In this document: in pieces, positions 1-7,379 of the stretch
Layout of the letters: each line of letters opens with the position of its first letter
Position numbering within the stretch: the stretch's first letter is position 1
Source of the DNA: Cytophagaceae bacterium
GTDB lineage: Bacteria; Bacteroidota; Bacteroidia; Cytophagales; Spirosomataceae
Reading direction: 5' to 3'
Assembly (NCBI GenBank): GCA_005791165.1
Contig: SXXW01000011.1
Location: 145,966-209,965 of the forward strand
DNA length: 64,000 nucleotides
Program-made: the position numbers and the translations under genes
Notes under the pieces: generated by a model
What the model was told of the DNA's origin: nothing
The model's database searches: none
The model's input: only the letters and a program-made list of their open reading frames with translations

Positions 1-415
1 TAAAAGCACCATTAGGTTTTAATTGAAACCTAAGTCCAATCCAACCATGACTTTCATTTGTTTTTTGATAATTCAATGCCGAAACAGTATCTGCAAAGGC
101 GAAAAACCTCTTTTCATCTGCCGATTCAGTTAAACGAACATTCAATAATTTATACTCCCGGTTCAGCATTTTCATCAACCGCGTCTCACACACATATTTG
201 CCTGAGGCTTCTTCCCCATAAATGGCATCTGAAAAAGCCATGTCATAGGCAGAAATCGTTTTGGCGATCGTTCCAGCTGCTCCCCCTGCTTTGAAAAAAT
301 TAGCAGCCACATCCTGTCCAGCCCCAATTTCTGCGAAGGATCCGTAAACACTTAGATCTAAGTTGATTTTTAATGCTTTTTGTTTCGTACCAATGGATTT
401 AACATTAGTTGTCAT
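1..415 (-). CDS. Conserved protein of unknown function (partial, C-terminal part outside window)
   Basis: About 138 N-terminal residues are visible, starting from an ATG at 415 and reading off the left edge with no stop. The protein opens MTTNVKSIGTKQKALKINLD and continues with YGSFAEIGAGQDVAANFFKA, then GGAAGTIAKTISAYDM and SDAIYGEE. I recognise this as a widespread conserved family that databases often label 'TonB-dependent receptor'. That label is misleading, because there is no signal peptide, plug or barrel sequence here, and the start looks like a soluble cytoplasmic protein. Its biochemical role is unknown to me. It lies downstream of the kinase gene on the same strand, 91 bases after its stop, so it could be co-transcribed. 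Confidence 0.75.
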   Translation of the reverse strand, partial: MTTNVKSIGTKQKALKINLDLSVYGSFAEIGAGQDVAANFFKAGGAAGTIAKTISAYDMAFSDAIYGEEASGKYVCETRLMKMLNREYKLLNVRLTESADEKRFFAFADTVSALNYQKTNESHGWIGLRFQLKPNGAF

Positions 416-506
416 TGACGAATTTATTTTGTTGATGTACAAAGGCGTGATGCAATTTAAAAAATTATATCCTCAATTGTTGCTTACTCTTGAAAAAATG
501 CAACTT

Positions 507-1370
507 TTATTTGGTTTTTGGCCAAAGCTGATTTTTGTAATACAATGTCAAACCAGCCATGGGCGCTTCAGAAATGTGGCCTAATTTTAATTTATAGCCA
601 TTCAAAACTCTTTTCAAAATATCGGAATAATAGAATGCGACTGAACCTGTAAAATGAATCGGACATTCATATGCATGCGTATATTTTAAGATATACAGAG
701 AGCAAAATTGCTGGAATGAATGCTCAATTAATTGATAGCAAAAGGGTTCTCTACGATGTTGAAATATAAATTTGGAAAAACTAGCAAACCAGCGGTTGGG
801 GAATTCGCCTCGATAGGCTTTTTCTAAAACGTCTAGTCGATTCAATTCTCCAAACCTAGCGATAAAACTTGTTCGGAATTCTTCCGGCATTTCATGATGT
901 AAATAGCTAAGAACTAGCATTTTGCCTAAATGACCTCCGCTACCTTCATCCCCTAACCAGAATCCTAGCGGTGGTATTTGCTCGGTTATTTTTTGACCAT
1001 CGAAAAAACCTGAGTTGGATCCCGTGCCCAAAATGCAGGCAATTCCTTTTTCGTCGCCGCAACTCGCTTTAGCCGCCGCCATTAAATCATTTTCAATTTG
1101 CACGCTAGCCCCCTGAATGATCGTGGATAAAAATTCCTTGATGATTTGTACTTTGTCTTCTCCTGTGATGCCGGTACCGTAATAGTATATTTGTTCTATT
1201 TTTTTGCCGAAAAGCCATGTTGAGACTTCCGTTTGCGAAGTAATGATCTCACTGGCCGATTGGTAATAGGGGTTTATGCCAGCTGAAAAAAATGAATCAT
1301 AGGCTTCGTCTGGTTTGGCTATAAACCTCCATTCTGTTTTCGTGGAGCCACTTTCAATGAGTAGTAACAT
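507..1370 (-). CDS. BadF/BadG-type ATPase, N-acetylglucosamine kinase family
   Basis: A 287-residue ASKHA-fold sugar kinase, predicted to phosphorylate N-acetylglucosamine or a related amino sugar with ATP in the cytoplasm, as in amino-sugar or peptidoglycan recycling. Visible motifs are the N-terminal phosphate loop (ESGSTKTEW, residues 6-14), the END of the likely catalytic Asp near residue 95, the second phosphate motif GTGSNSG (115-121) and LGDEGSGG (139-146). Length fits the family. The start lies 5 bases after the stop of the cytochrome b5-like gene, so the two are probably co-transcribed. The exact sugar cannot be read from the sequence; the family assignment is firm. Confidence 0.88.
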   Translation of the reverse strand: MLLLIESGSTKTEWRFIAKPDEAYDSFFSAGINPYYQSASEIITSQTEVSTWLFGKKIEQIYYYGTGITGEDKVQIIKEFLSTIIQGASVQIENDLMAAAKASCGDEKGIACILGTGSNSGFFDGQKITEQIPPLGFWLGDEGSGGHLGKMLVLSYLHHEMPEEFRTSFIARFGELNRLDVLEKAYRGEFPNRWFASFSKFIFQHRREPFCYQLIEHSFQQFCSLYILKYTHAYECPIHFTGSVAFYYSDILKRVLNGYKLKLGHISEAPMAGLTLYYKNQLWPKTK

Positions 1371-1375
1371 GACGG

Positions 1376-1630
1376 TTATTTAAGTTGGCCTATAGGTTCA
1401 AATTTTTCAAATACTTTAGCTGAATGTGGCGCATCAACCAATTCCTCAGTTAAATCCTGCCCGGCCCAATGCTCATAGTGCTTACCATTTTTCCAAAGCT
1501 TGGACGTTGTCATATCATAGATTTTACCAGCAAAGGCGACCCAAATTTCGGGTTTGTCCTGGCCATTTCGTAAAGCTAATTGTGATTTAGAATAAATGGG
1601 TAATGAATTTTCCAAAGTAAAATATATCAA
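1376..1630 (-). CDS. Small cytochrome b5-like heme/steroid-binding domain protein
   Basis: An 84-residue protein made of a single cytochrome b5-like domain. The recognisable core is IWVAFAGKIYDMTTSKLW (near residues 29-46), followed by KHYEHWAGQDLTEEL, which matches the small bacterial proteins annotated as predicted heme/steroid-binding proteins. The classical HPGG heme motif of eukaryotic cytochrome b5 is absent, as is usual for this branch, so heme binding is uncertain. There is no signal peptide or membrane segment. It is the first gene of a likely minus-strand unit with the kinase downstream. Confidence 0.72.
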   Translation of the reverse strand: MIYFTLENSLPIYSKSQLALRNGQDKPEIWVAFAGKIYDMTTSKLWKNGKHYEHWAGQDLTEELVDAPHSAKVFEKFEPIGQLK

Positions 1631-1714
1631 GCACGAAGCTAAATAAAATCATTGAAAGACCATTTTTTTAATAAAGATTTTTAATTTTACACGAATTAAA
1701 CAAGTTTTAATATT

Positions 1715-2215
1715 ATGAAACAGTATATCTTATTTGTAAGCTTTCTGGCGACCCTATTTTTGGGAGCTTGTAGTTCAAAAAGTGACCCGACACCTGTAAC
1801 TCCTACACCCGTTACCCCTACGCCAGTAACTCCTACAGTGGCTGATTTAGTTAAAAAAGTGTGGTCGGCAAATTCTGTTTCATGGGATGGCGTTGTTCAA
1901 TATTCAAAAGGCGCGACTACTAATTTGGTCGCTGGCTATTCACAATATAAGTTGGATTTAAGCATCGCTGGTTCCGTTACTTTGACTGAATTTGATGGTA
2001 AAAAATTTACAGGCAGTTATTCATTGTCTTCAGATAATAAAAAACTTAATTTAACAAGTTTGACGAGTTCAGAAGGTGCACCATCTGGAACCAATGGAAC
2101 GTTAGAGTTAAACATCAGTGGAACGCCATCGGCAACTAGCTTAGCCTTAGAAACGAGCACAGCTTATATCAAGGCAAGCAATAAAAAAGTAGCTTTGACT
2201 TTAGTAAATCCCTAA
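1715..2215 (+). CDS. Putative lipoprotein with Pro-Thr-Val repeat linker
   Basis: A 166-residue secreted protein. It begins with a lipoprotein signal peptide (MKQYILFVSFLATLFLGAC) with the lipid-modified Cys at position 19. Three copies of a PTPVT pentapeptide follow (about residues 27-41) and form a stiff linker. The rest is rich in Ser, Thr and beta-prone residues and ends KVALTLVNP, resembling Bacteroidota lipocalin-like or DUF-type surface lipoproteins, but I cannot name a family. It is monocistronic: a strong hairpin terminator follows within 20 bases. Confidence 0.7.
   Translation: MKQYILFVSFLATLFLGACSSKSDPTPVTPTPVTPTPVTPTVADLVKKVWSANSVSWDGVVQYSKGATTNLVAGYSQYKLDLSIAGSVTLTEFDGKKFTGSYSLSSDNKKLNLTSLTSSEGAPSGTNGTLELNISGTPSATSLALETSTAYIKASNKKVALTLVNP
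1788..1834 (+). repeat. Three 15-base tandem repeats coding for PTPVT
   Basis: A short in-frame tandem repeat inside the lipoprotein gene encodes PTPVT three times with silent third-base differences between copies. It forms the linker just after the lipidated Cys. Such repeats can vary in copy number between strains. Confidence 0.65.
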
Positions 2216-2231
2216 AAAAAATGCTTTAATG

Positions 2232-2262
2232 AGAGCCGCCAGTAAAAAGGCGGCTCTTTTTT
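2232..2262 (+). terminator. Rho-independent terminator after the lipoprotein gene
   Basis: A 9-bp perfect GC-rich stem (AGAGCCGCC / GGCGGCTCT) with an 8-base A-rich loop is followed directly by a run of T. It lies 17 bases after the lipoprotein stop and ends 5 bases before the thiL start codon. It therefore separates the two genes and argues against any thiL start upstream of 2268. Confidence 0.9.
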
Positions 2263-2267
2263 ATTAT

Positions 2268-3293
2268 ATGGAAAAAAGAACTGAAATTGGAAGTGTGGGG
2301 GAATTTGGATTGATTGAGCGATTGGCTAAACCATTTTCATCTCATCAATCTTGGACTACGATCGGTATTGGTGATGATACTTCGTCGCTGCATGCTGATG
2401 GAATGGAAGTGGTTTCCACTACTGAATTATTGATCGAAGGAGTTCATTTTGATCTTGCCTATTCTCCATTGCCCCATTTGGGTTTTAAGATAGTTAGTTT
2501 AGCACTATCTGATATTGCCGCTATGAATGCTAAACCCGCTCAAATATCCATAGGTTTGGGATTAAGTAATCGCTTTTCAGTGGAGGCCGTAGAGGAATTA
2601 TATACAGGTATAAAACAGGCTTGTGAAGAATATAAAGTGGATTTAGTAGGCGGGGATACCACCGCTTCTACGCAAGGATTAATTATTTCAGTTTCCGCGT
2701 TAGGATTGGTTGACTCAAAGAACCTAACTAAAAGGTCCGGTGCCAAGCCCAACGATGTAATTTGTGTGACAGGAGATTTGGGAGGAGCGCTGATGGGTTT
2801 GCAATCTTTGGAAAGAGAGAAACAAGTTTATCTTGCTAATCCAACCATGCAGCCAGAATTGGATGGAAAAAGTTATGTGGTATTGCGCCAATTAAAACCC
2901 GTGGCACGATTTGATATTTTACATGAGTTGGCTGATATGGGGGTGGTGCCAACATCCATGATCGATTGTTCTGACGGTTTAGCCTCTGAAATCATTCATT
3001 TATGTAACGCTTCTGGTACAGGCGCTCGAATTTTCGAGAAAAATATTCCGATTGACGATGAAACGTATTTATCGGCCACAGAATTTAATCTAAGCCCATT
3101 GACCGCGGCTTTAAATGGGGGCGAAGACTATGAATTAGTTTTTACCGTATCTCAAAAGGATTTCGAGAAAGTTGAGAAAATAGCTGATGTCACGGCGATA
3201 GGTTATATGACCGATGTGAAGAATGAGCGCGTTCTCGTCATGAAGTCAGACCAAATTGTCGATTTAACTGCGCCAGGCTTTGGCGAAAACTAA
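2268..3293 (+). CDS. thiL: Thiamine-monophosphate kinase
   Basis: A 341-residue ATP-dependent kinase making thiamine diphosphate from thiamine monophosphate, the last step of thiamine cofactor synthesis. Family motifs in order: IGIGDDTSSL near residues 32-41 (Mg-binding Asp pair), ALSDIAAMNAKP, DLVGGDTT, VTGDLGGA, DCSDGLASE and the C-terminal NGGEDYELVFT. I chose the ATG at 2268 because MEKRTEIGSVGEFGLIERL matches the family N-terminus. The in-frame upstream ATG at 2229 would translate the preceding terminator hairpin. The WbqC-like gene begins 3 bases after the stop, so the pair is probably co-transcribed. No other thi genes are in the window. Confidence 0.95.
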   Translation: MEKRTEIGSVGEFGLIERLAKPFSSHQSWTTIGIGDDTSSLHADGMEVVSTTELLIEGVHFDLAYSPLPHLGFKIVSLALSDIAAMNAKPAQISIGLGLSNRFSVEAVEELYTGIKQACEEYKVDLVGGDTTASTQGLIISVSALGLVDSKNLTKRSGAKPNDVICVTGDLGGALMGLQSLEREKQVYLANPTMQPELDGKSYVVLRQLKPVARFDILHELADMGVVPTSMIDCSDGLASEIIHLCNASGTGARIFEKNIPIDDETYLSATEFNLSPLTAALNGGEDYELVFTVSQKDFEKVEKIADVTAIGYMTDVKNERVLVMKSDQIVDLTAPGFGEN

Positions 3294-3296
3294 AAT

Positions 3297-3998
3297 ATGG
3301 CGGTAGCAATCATGCAACCTTATTTTTTTCCTTATTTGGGCTATTTCCAATTAGTTCATGCGGTCGATCATTTTGTCTTTTATGATGACGTGATGTTTAT
3401 TAAAAAGGGCTGGATCAATCGGAATAGAATTTTAATGCAGGGAAATGAGTTTTTATTTACCATTCCTTTAGAAAAGCAAAGTCAAAATAAAACTATCAGG
3501 GAATCAACGGTCTCTTGGGGGAAAGAATTTCCGAGTAAATTCATGAACCAATTAGATTCTGCATATAAAAAAGCACCAAATTATACGGAAGTTAGGAGTT
3601 TGGTCGAGCAGGTTTTGAATAGAAAATTTGAGAGTTTGGCGGATTTAGCTAGTGAAAGTGTTCAAGCCACCTGGACCTACCTGGGTTTGGAAAAAAAATT
3701 CTACCAGAGTTCCCAATTATTAGTTTCTGAGGATTTGGGTCGTGCAGAAAGGTTGATTGAAATCACAAAATCTTTAGGGGAATCTAGCTATATTAACGCA
3801 GTTAATGGCCAAGAATTATATGAAAAAGGCTTTTTTAAAGAAAAGGGCATTGATTTGCATTTTTTAAAACCCAATTTGAATCCCTATCTCCAGGGGAATA
3901 CAAAAGACTTTGTAAACGGGCTTTCTATGATTGATGTTTTGATGTGGAATGATAAGGAAGAGATTGTCCAATGGGTGGGAGATTCACAATTAATTTAG
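3297..3998 (+). CDS. WbqC-like family protein
   Basis: A 233-residue soluble protein of the WbqC family, named after an O-antigen cluster gene. The N-terminal signature MQPYFFPYLGYFQLVHAVD and the following VFYDDVMFIKKGWINRNRI are diagnostic. Members are found in glycan biosynthesis loci and have been suggested to act as transferases on sugar nucleotides, but the reaction is not settled. It follows thiL by 3 bases and precedes a CapD-type sugar-nucleotide dehydratase by 91 bases, which supports a glycan role. Confidence 0.88.
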   Translation: MAVAIMQPYFFPYLGYFQLVHAVDHFVFYDDVMFIKKGWINRNRILMQGNEFLFTIPLEKQSQNKTIRESTVSWGKEFPSKFMNQLDSAYKKAPNYTEVRSLVEQVLNRKFESLADLASESVQATWTYLGLEKKFYQSSQLLVSEDLGRAERLIEITKSLGESSYINAVNGQELYEKGFFKEKGIDLHFLKPNLNPYLQGNTKDFVNGLSMIDVLMWNDKEEIVQWVGDSQLI

Positions 3999-4021
3999 TC
4001 AATGATTTCCCGTTTAATAAA

Positions 4022-4057
4022 TTTTGGTATCATTTTATGAATATATTGGTAACTTTG
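4022..4057 (+). promoter_or_regulatory. Candidate Bacteroidota promoter for the CapD-like gene
   Basis: The -7 element TAACTTTG at 4050-4057 matches the Bacteroidota consensus TAnnTTTG. A TTTTG at 4022-4026 could be the -33 element, though the 23-base spacing is slightly long. The expected transcription start would give a leader of roughly 25 bases to the ATG at 4090. Confidence 0.45.
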
Positions 4058-4089
4058 TAGATTGAATTATAATAGATTTAAATTAGTCA

Positions 4090-6036
4090 ATGACTCAGTC
4101 TTTATTCATACGTCGTTATTCAAATCGGTTCCTATCTAGGTGGTTAGTTCTTGCCATTGATGTCATTATTACTATTTTCTCCTTTTTAGTAGCAACTGCG
4201 TTACGGTTAAATTTCAAGTACGAGGAACTTCATTTAGATGTTTTTATTTACCACTTCGTTTTCTTGTTGAGTATTCGAGTTATCACATTTTTATATTTTA
4301 AAACCTATTCTGGGATTATCCGCCATACGAGTATTGAGGATGCGGTATTAATATTGAAAACAATCTTTACAGGTACGATGGTGGCCGCAGTGATTTCATT
4401 CGCGATCAGGTATTTTTTACAAGTGGAAACATTGATTTATGTGCCAATTTCCATCTTGGTTATTGACTTTTTCATTTGCTTGTTTTTATTGGTGAGTCTT
4501 CGATTCATGGTTAAAAAGTTTTATGAATCCTTTATAAATGAGTTTAAGCCAGCGGTAGGTGTATTAATTTACGGAGCGGGGTATTCTGGTTTGTTGACCA
4601 AAAATGTGATTCAAAACGACCGAGGAATAAATTATCAAGTACTTGGATTTATTGACGACAATGACTCTAAAGTTGGCAAAACCATCGAAGGAATCAGGGT
4701 ATTTAATTTGGCCGAAGCCTTAGATAAGTTTGTTGACACTTATGAGGGACTTCAGGTCATTATGGCCATTAAAAACATTAATATACAGGCTAAGAGAAAA
4801 ATTTCCGATGTGTTTTTGGATCGTGGTGTAGTGGTTAAAACATTGCCTCCGGTAGACAAATGGGTAGGTGGAGAGTTTGCTATCAATCAGATTCATAATG
4901 TTAAAATTGAAGACTTATTGGGTCGCGAGGAGATTCAGATGAACAATAAGATGATCTCTGAGGAAATGAATAGTAAGTCTATTTTAGTTACGGGAGCTGC
5001 TGGGTCCATAGGTTCTGAGATTGTACGTCAATTGATCGCCTATTTCCCTTCAAAAATTATTTTAGTAGACCAAGCAGAGTCTGGTCTATTTGATTTAGAA
5101 TATGAATTAGTAGGTCGAATTCCTTCCAATACAGAGATTGTTGTGAAGGTTGCTGACGTTTCTGATATCAATAGAATGTCCTATATTTTCCGGACGCACA
5201 AACCTTCCATTGTTTTTCACGCGGCTGCCTACAAGCACGTGCCTTTGATGGAGAAAAATCCTTATGAGGCAGTTAAAATTAATATTTTAGGGACACGTAT
5301 TTTAGCAGATTTAGCTGCAGAAAATGCTGTGGATAAGTTTGTGATGGTTTCGACAGATAAAGCGGTAAATCCTACCAATGTAATGGGTGCCACGAAGCGA
5401 TTTGCCGAAATGTATACACAGTCAATGAATCAGTTGGATGGCATGCATACCAAATTTATTGCCACTCGATTTGGTAACGTTTTAGGTTCAAATGGTTCTG
5501 TTATTCCATTGTTCAAAAAACAAATTGAACGAGGTGGCCCTGTGACTGTTACCCACCCTGATATTACCCGCTATTTTATGACCATTCCTGAAGCTTGTGA
5601 ACTTGTATTAGAGGCGGCTACTATGGGAGAAGGTGGTGAGGTTTTTGTCTTTGACATGGGAGAATCGGTTAAAATTATTAACCTAGCCAAAAAAATGATT
5701 ACCCTTAGCGGAATGCGTGTCGACCGTGATATCGAAATTAAATTTACAGGTTTACGTCCAGGTGAGAAGTTGTATGAAGAACTTTTAAGTACGGATGAAA
5801 ATACATTGCCTACACACCATCCTAAAATTTTAATTGCCAAAGTGAATGTTCCAAGTTATTCTTATATGGACATTCAGATGAACCTAATGCAGGGAGTGCT
5901 GGAAGAGGGAGGAAATAATAATGATCTTGTTTCTAAAATTAAGGAAGTAATTCCTGAATATAAATCAAATAACTCAATCTTTGAGAAGCTTGACAAAGTA
6001 ACTGTCAACATCAAGCGCGGAGGGACTAATTTTTAA
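4090..6036 (+). CDS. Membrane-anchored nucleoside-diphosphate sugar 4,6-dehydratase/epimerase (CapD/FlaA1 type)
   Basis: A 648-residue polysaccharide biosynthesis enzyme. Residues 1-140 carry about four membrane segments. They are followed by a CoA-binding-like Rossmann region (LIYGAGYSGLLTK near 157-169) and a C-terminal short-chain dehydrogenase domain. The latter has the NAD motif GAAGSIGSE (about 301-309) and the active-site region STDKAVNPTNVMGATKR (about 420-436), where Met replaces the usual catalytic Tyr, as is standard in this family. It converts UDP-GlcNAc-type sugars for surface glycans or glycoprotein glycans. The gene is convergent with the PAP2_C gene and overlaps it by 11 bases. 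Confidence 0.92.
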   Translation: MTQSLFIRRYSNRFLSRWLVLAIDVIITIFSFLVATALRLNFKYEELHLDVFIYHFVFLLSIRVITFLYFKTYSGIIRHTSIEDAVLILKTIFTGTMVAAVISFAIRYFLQVETLIYVPISILVIDFFICLFLLVSLRFMVKKFYESFINEFKPAVGVLIYGAGYSGLLTKNVIQNDRGINYQVLGFIDDNDSKVGKTIEGIRVFNLAEALDKFVDTYEGLQVIMAIKNINIQAKRKISDVFLDRGVVVKTLPPVDKWVGGEFAINQIHNVKIEDLLGREEIQMNNKMISEEMNSKSILVTGAAGSIGSEIVRQLIAYFPSKIILVDQAESGLFDLEYELVGRIPSNTEIVVKVADVSDINRMSYIFRTHKPSIVFHAAAYKHVPLMEKNPYEAVKINILGTRILADLAAENAVDKFVMVSTDKAVNPTNVMGATKRFAEMYTQSMNQLDGMHTKFIATRFGNVLGSNGSVIPLFKKQIERGGPVTVTHPDITRYFMTIPEACELVLEAATMGEGGEVFVFDMGESVKIINLAKKMITLSGMRVDRDIEIKFTGLRPGEKLYEELLSTDENTLPTHHPKILIAKVNVPSYSYMDIQMNLMQGVLEEGGNNNDLVSKIKEVIPEYKSNNSIFEKLDKVTVNIKRGGTNF

Positions 6037-6664
6037 TTAGTTTTTTTACAATACCAATAGCTAGTAATGTGAACAAAGGTGCCATGATGATGTCGATGGT
6101 ATAATGTACATGTTGGATTAGTAACAATACGGCCAGTATTAAACTCAAGAGGATAGCCAGATTTTTTTCTTTTTTGAGTGGTAAGAAATAACACGCAAAC
6201 ACCATCGTAGCGGTATGTCCTGAAAAAAATAGGTCTTTTGTTATAGGCATATTCTCCCCATAAATGAATACGGCTGCGACTGGGTCATGTAAGTCGACAA
6301 TCCCTAAAGGAGGATTTAAGGCAACAAAATAGATGGTTAAAAAACGAAAGACTGTTTCCAAGTTAAATGCCCAAGCAAACCAAACAAATGTTTTTGGTGT
6401 GGCCAACAGTCTGATGATTAAATAAATAACCGTGCAATAAATGATTGAGAAAATAAGGTAAGAAACGTTTTTTGCAGGGATGAGCTCTAATATAAAATCA
6501 TTTAAAACAATGCCTTCCCGTTGTTGGACCCATTGAAAATAAGTGGCTGCTTTCCATGGAAAAACTGAAAATGAAAGTATGGCCAATAAAAAACTAAGTC
6601 TGAATGATGATTCTTTCCATGCCTCACTCCAAGCCCCTCTTATAGAATTTATAAAACCTTTCAT
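6026..6664 (-). CDS. PAP2_C-type (sphingomyelin synthase-like) phosphatase, integral membrane
   Basis: A 212-residue polytopic membrane protein with about six hydrophobic segments. The lipid-phosphatase signature is of the PAP2_C kind: DLFFSGHTATMVFACYF and, near the C-terminus, HVHYTIDIIMAP. These supply the catalytic His and Asp residues. Family members hydrolyse or transfer phospho-headgroups of lipids at the membrane; in Bacteroidota this could concern sphingolipids or undecaprenyl phosphate, which the sequence does not resolve. Its 3' end overlaps the CapD-like gene and its 5' end diverges from msrA. Confidence 0.83.
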   Translation of the reverse strand: MKGFINSIRGAWSEAWKESSFRLSFLLAILSFSVFPWKAATYFQWVQQREGIVLNDFILELIPAKNVSYLIFSIIYCTVIYLIIRLLATPKTFVWFAWAFNLETVFRFLTIYFVALNPPLGIVDLHDPVAAVFIYGENMPITKDLFFSGHTATMVFACYFLPLKKEKNLAILLSLILAVLLLIQHVHYTIDIIMAPLFTLLAIGIVKKLIKN

Positions 6665-6713
6665 TCAGCTTTTTGTTATATTTACGCGTTGCAAAACTAC
6701 TAAAATAAAAAAC

Positions 6714-7379
6714 ATGATGAATCGTTGGATTAAAAATGTAAGCTTCGTTTTAAGTATAATTCTAGGTTTTGTTCATTTTTCTTGCGGAAACGCTACAAAT
6801 ACAAAAAATAAAAATACAATGGAAGAATCACAAAACTTATCAGGTGCTAATTTAGAGACTGTAACCTTAGGTGCGGGGTGTTTTTGGTGTGTGGAGGCAG
6901 TTTACCAGAGGTTAAAAGGAGTGAAAAGTGTCACCTCAGGGTACATGGGGGGCAAAATGAAAAATCCAAGTTATCGAGATGTTTGTACAGGGTTAACGGG
7001 TCATGCTGAGGTGTGCCAACTAGTCTACGATCCTAAAATCATTTCTTTTGAAACTATATTGGAGGTGTTTTGGCAAACACATGATCCTACTACATTGAAT
7101 AGACAAGGTGCCGATGTGGGTACTCAGTATCGATCTGCCATATTTTTTCATAATGAAGCTCAAAAGGAAGCGGCCATTGCTTGGAAGACAAAATTAAATG
7201 CGCAAAAAGTATTCCCTAATCCTATTGTAACTGAAATAAGTGAAGCATCTCATTTTTACACGGCTGAAGATTATCATCAAAATTACTTTAACCAAAATGG
7301 GGATCAACCTTATTGCCAAATCGTAATCAAGCCCAAAATGGATAAGTTTTTGAAAACATTTAAAGAGAAACTTAACTAA
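6714..7379 (+). CDS. msrA: Peptide-methionine (S)-S-oxide reductase, exported
   Basis: A 221-residue MsrA that reduces methionine-S-sulfoxide in damaged proteins. The catalytic motif GAGCFWCVEAVY carries the nucleophilic Cys at residue 56. GTQYRSAIF and FYTAEDYHQNYF follow, as expected. I chose the ATG at 6714 because it gives a signal peptide ending around FVHFSCGN, possibly a lipoprotein with Cys24 (lipobox weak, His at -3). The in-frame ATG at 6543 would lie within the divergent phosphatase gene. There is no fused MsrB domain. An extracytoplasmic location suggests repair of envelope proteins. The stop overlaps the lptD stop by 4 bases. Confidence 0.94.
   Translation: MMNRWIKNVSFVLSIILGFVHFSCGNATNTKNKNTMEESQNLSGANLETVTLGAGCFWCVEAVYQRLKGVKSVTSGYMGGKMKNPSYRDVCTGLTGHAEVCQLVYDPKIISFETILEVFWQTHDPTTLNRQGADVGTQYRSAIFFHNEAQKEAAIAWKTKLNAQKVFPNPIVTEISEASHFYTAEDYHQNYFNQNGDQPYCQIVIKPKMDKFLKTFKEKLN

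Noticed and set aside
6543..6713. Upstream extension of msrA
   Set aside because: It lies inside the divergent phosphatase gene and would place the signal peptide internally.
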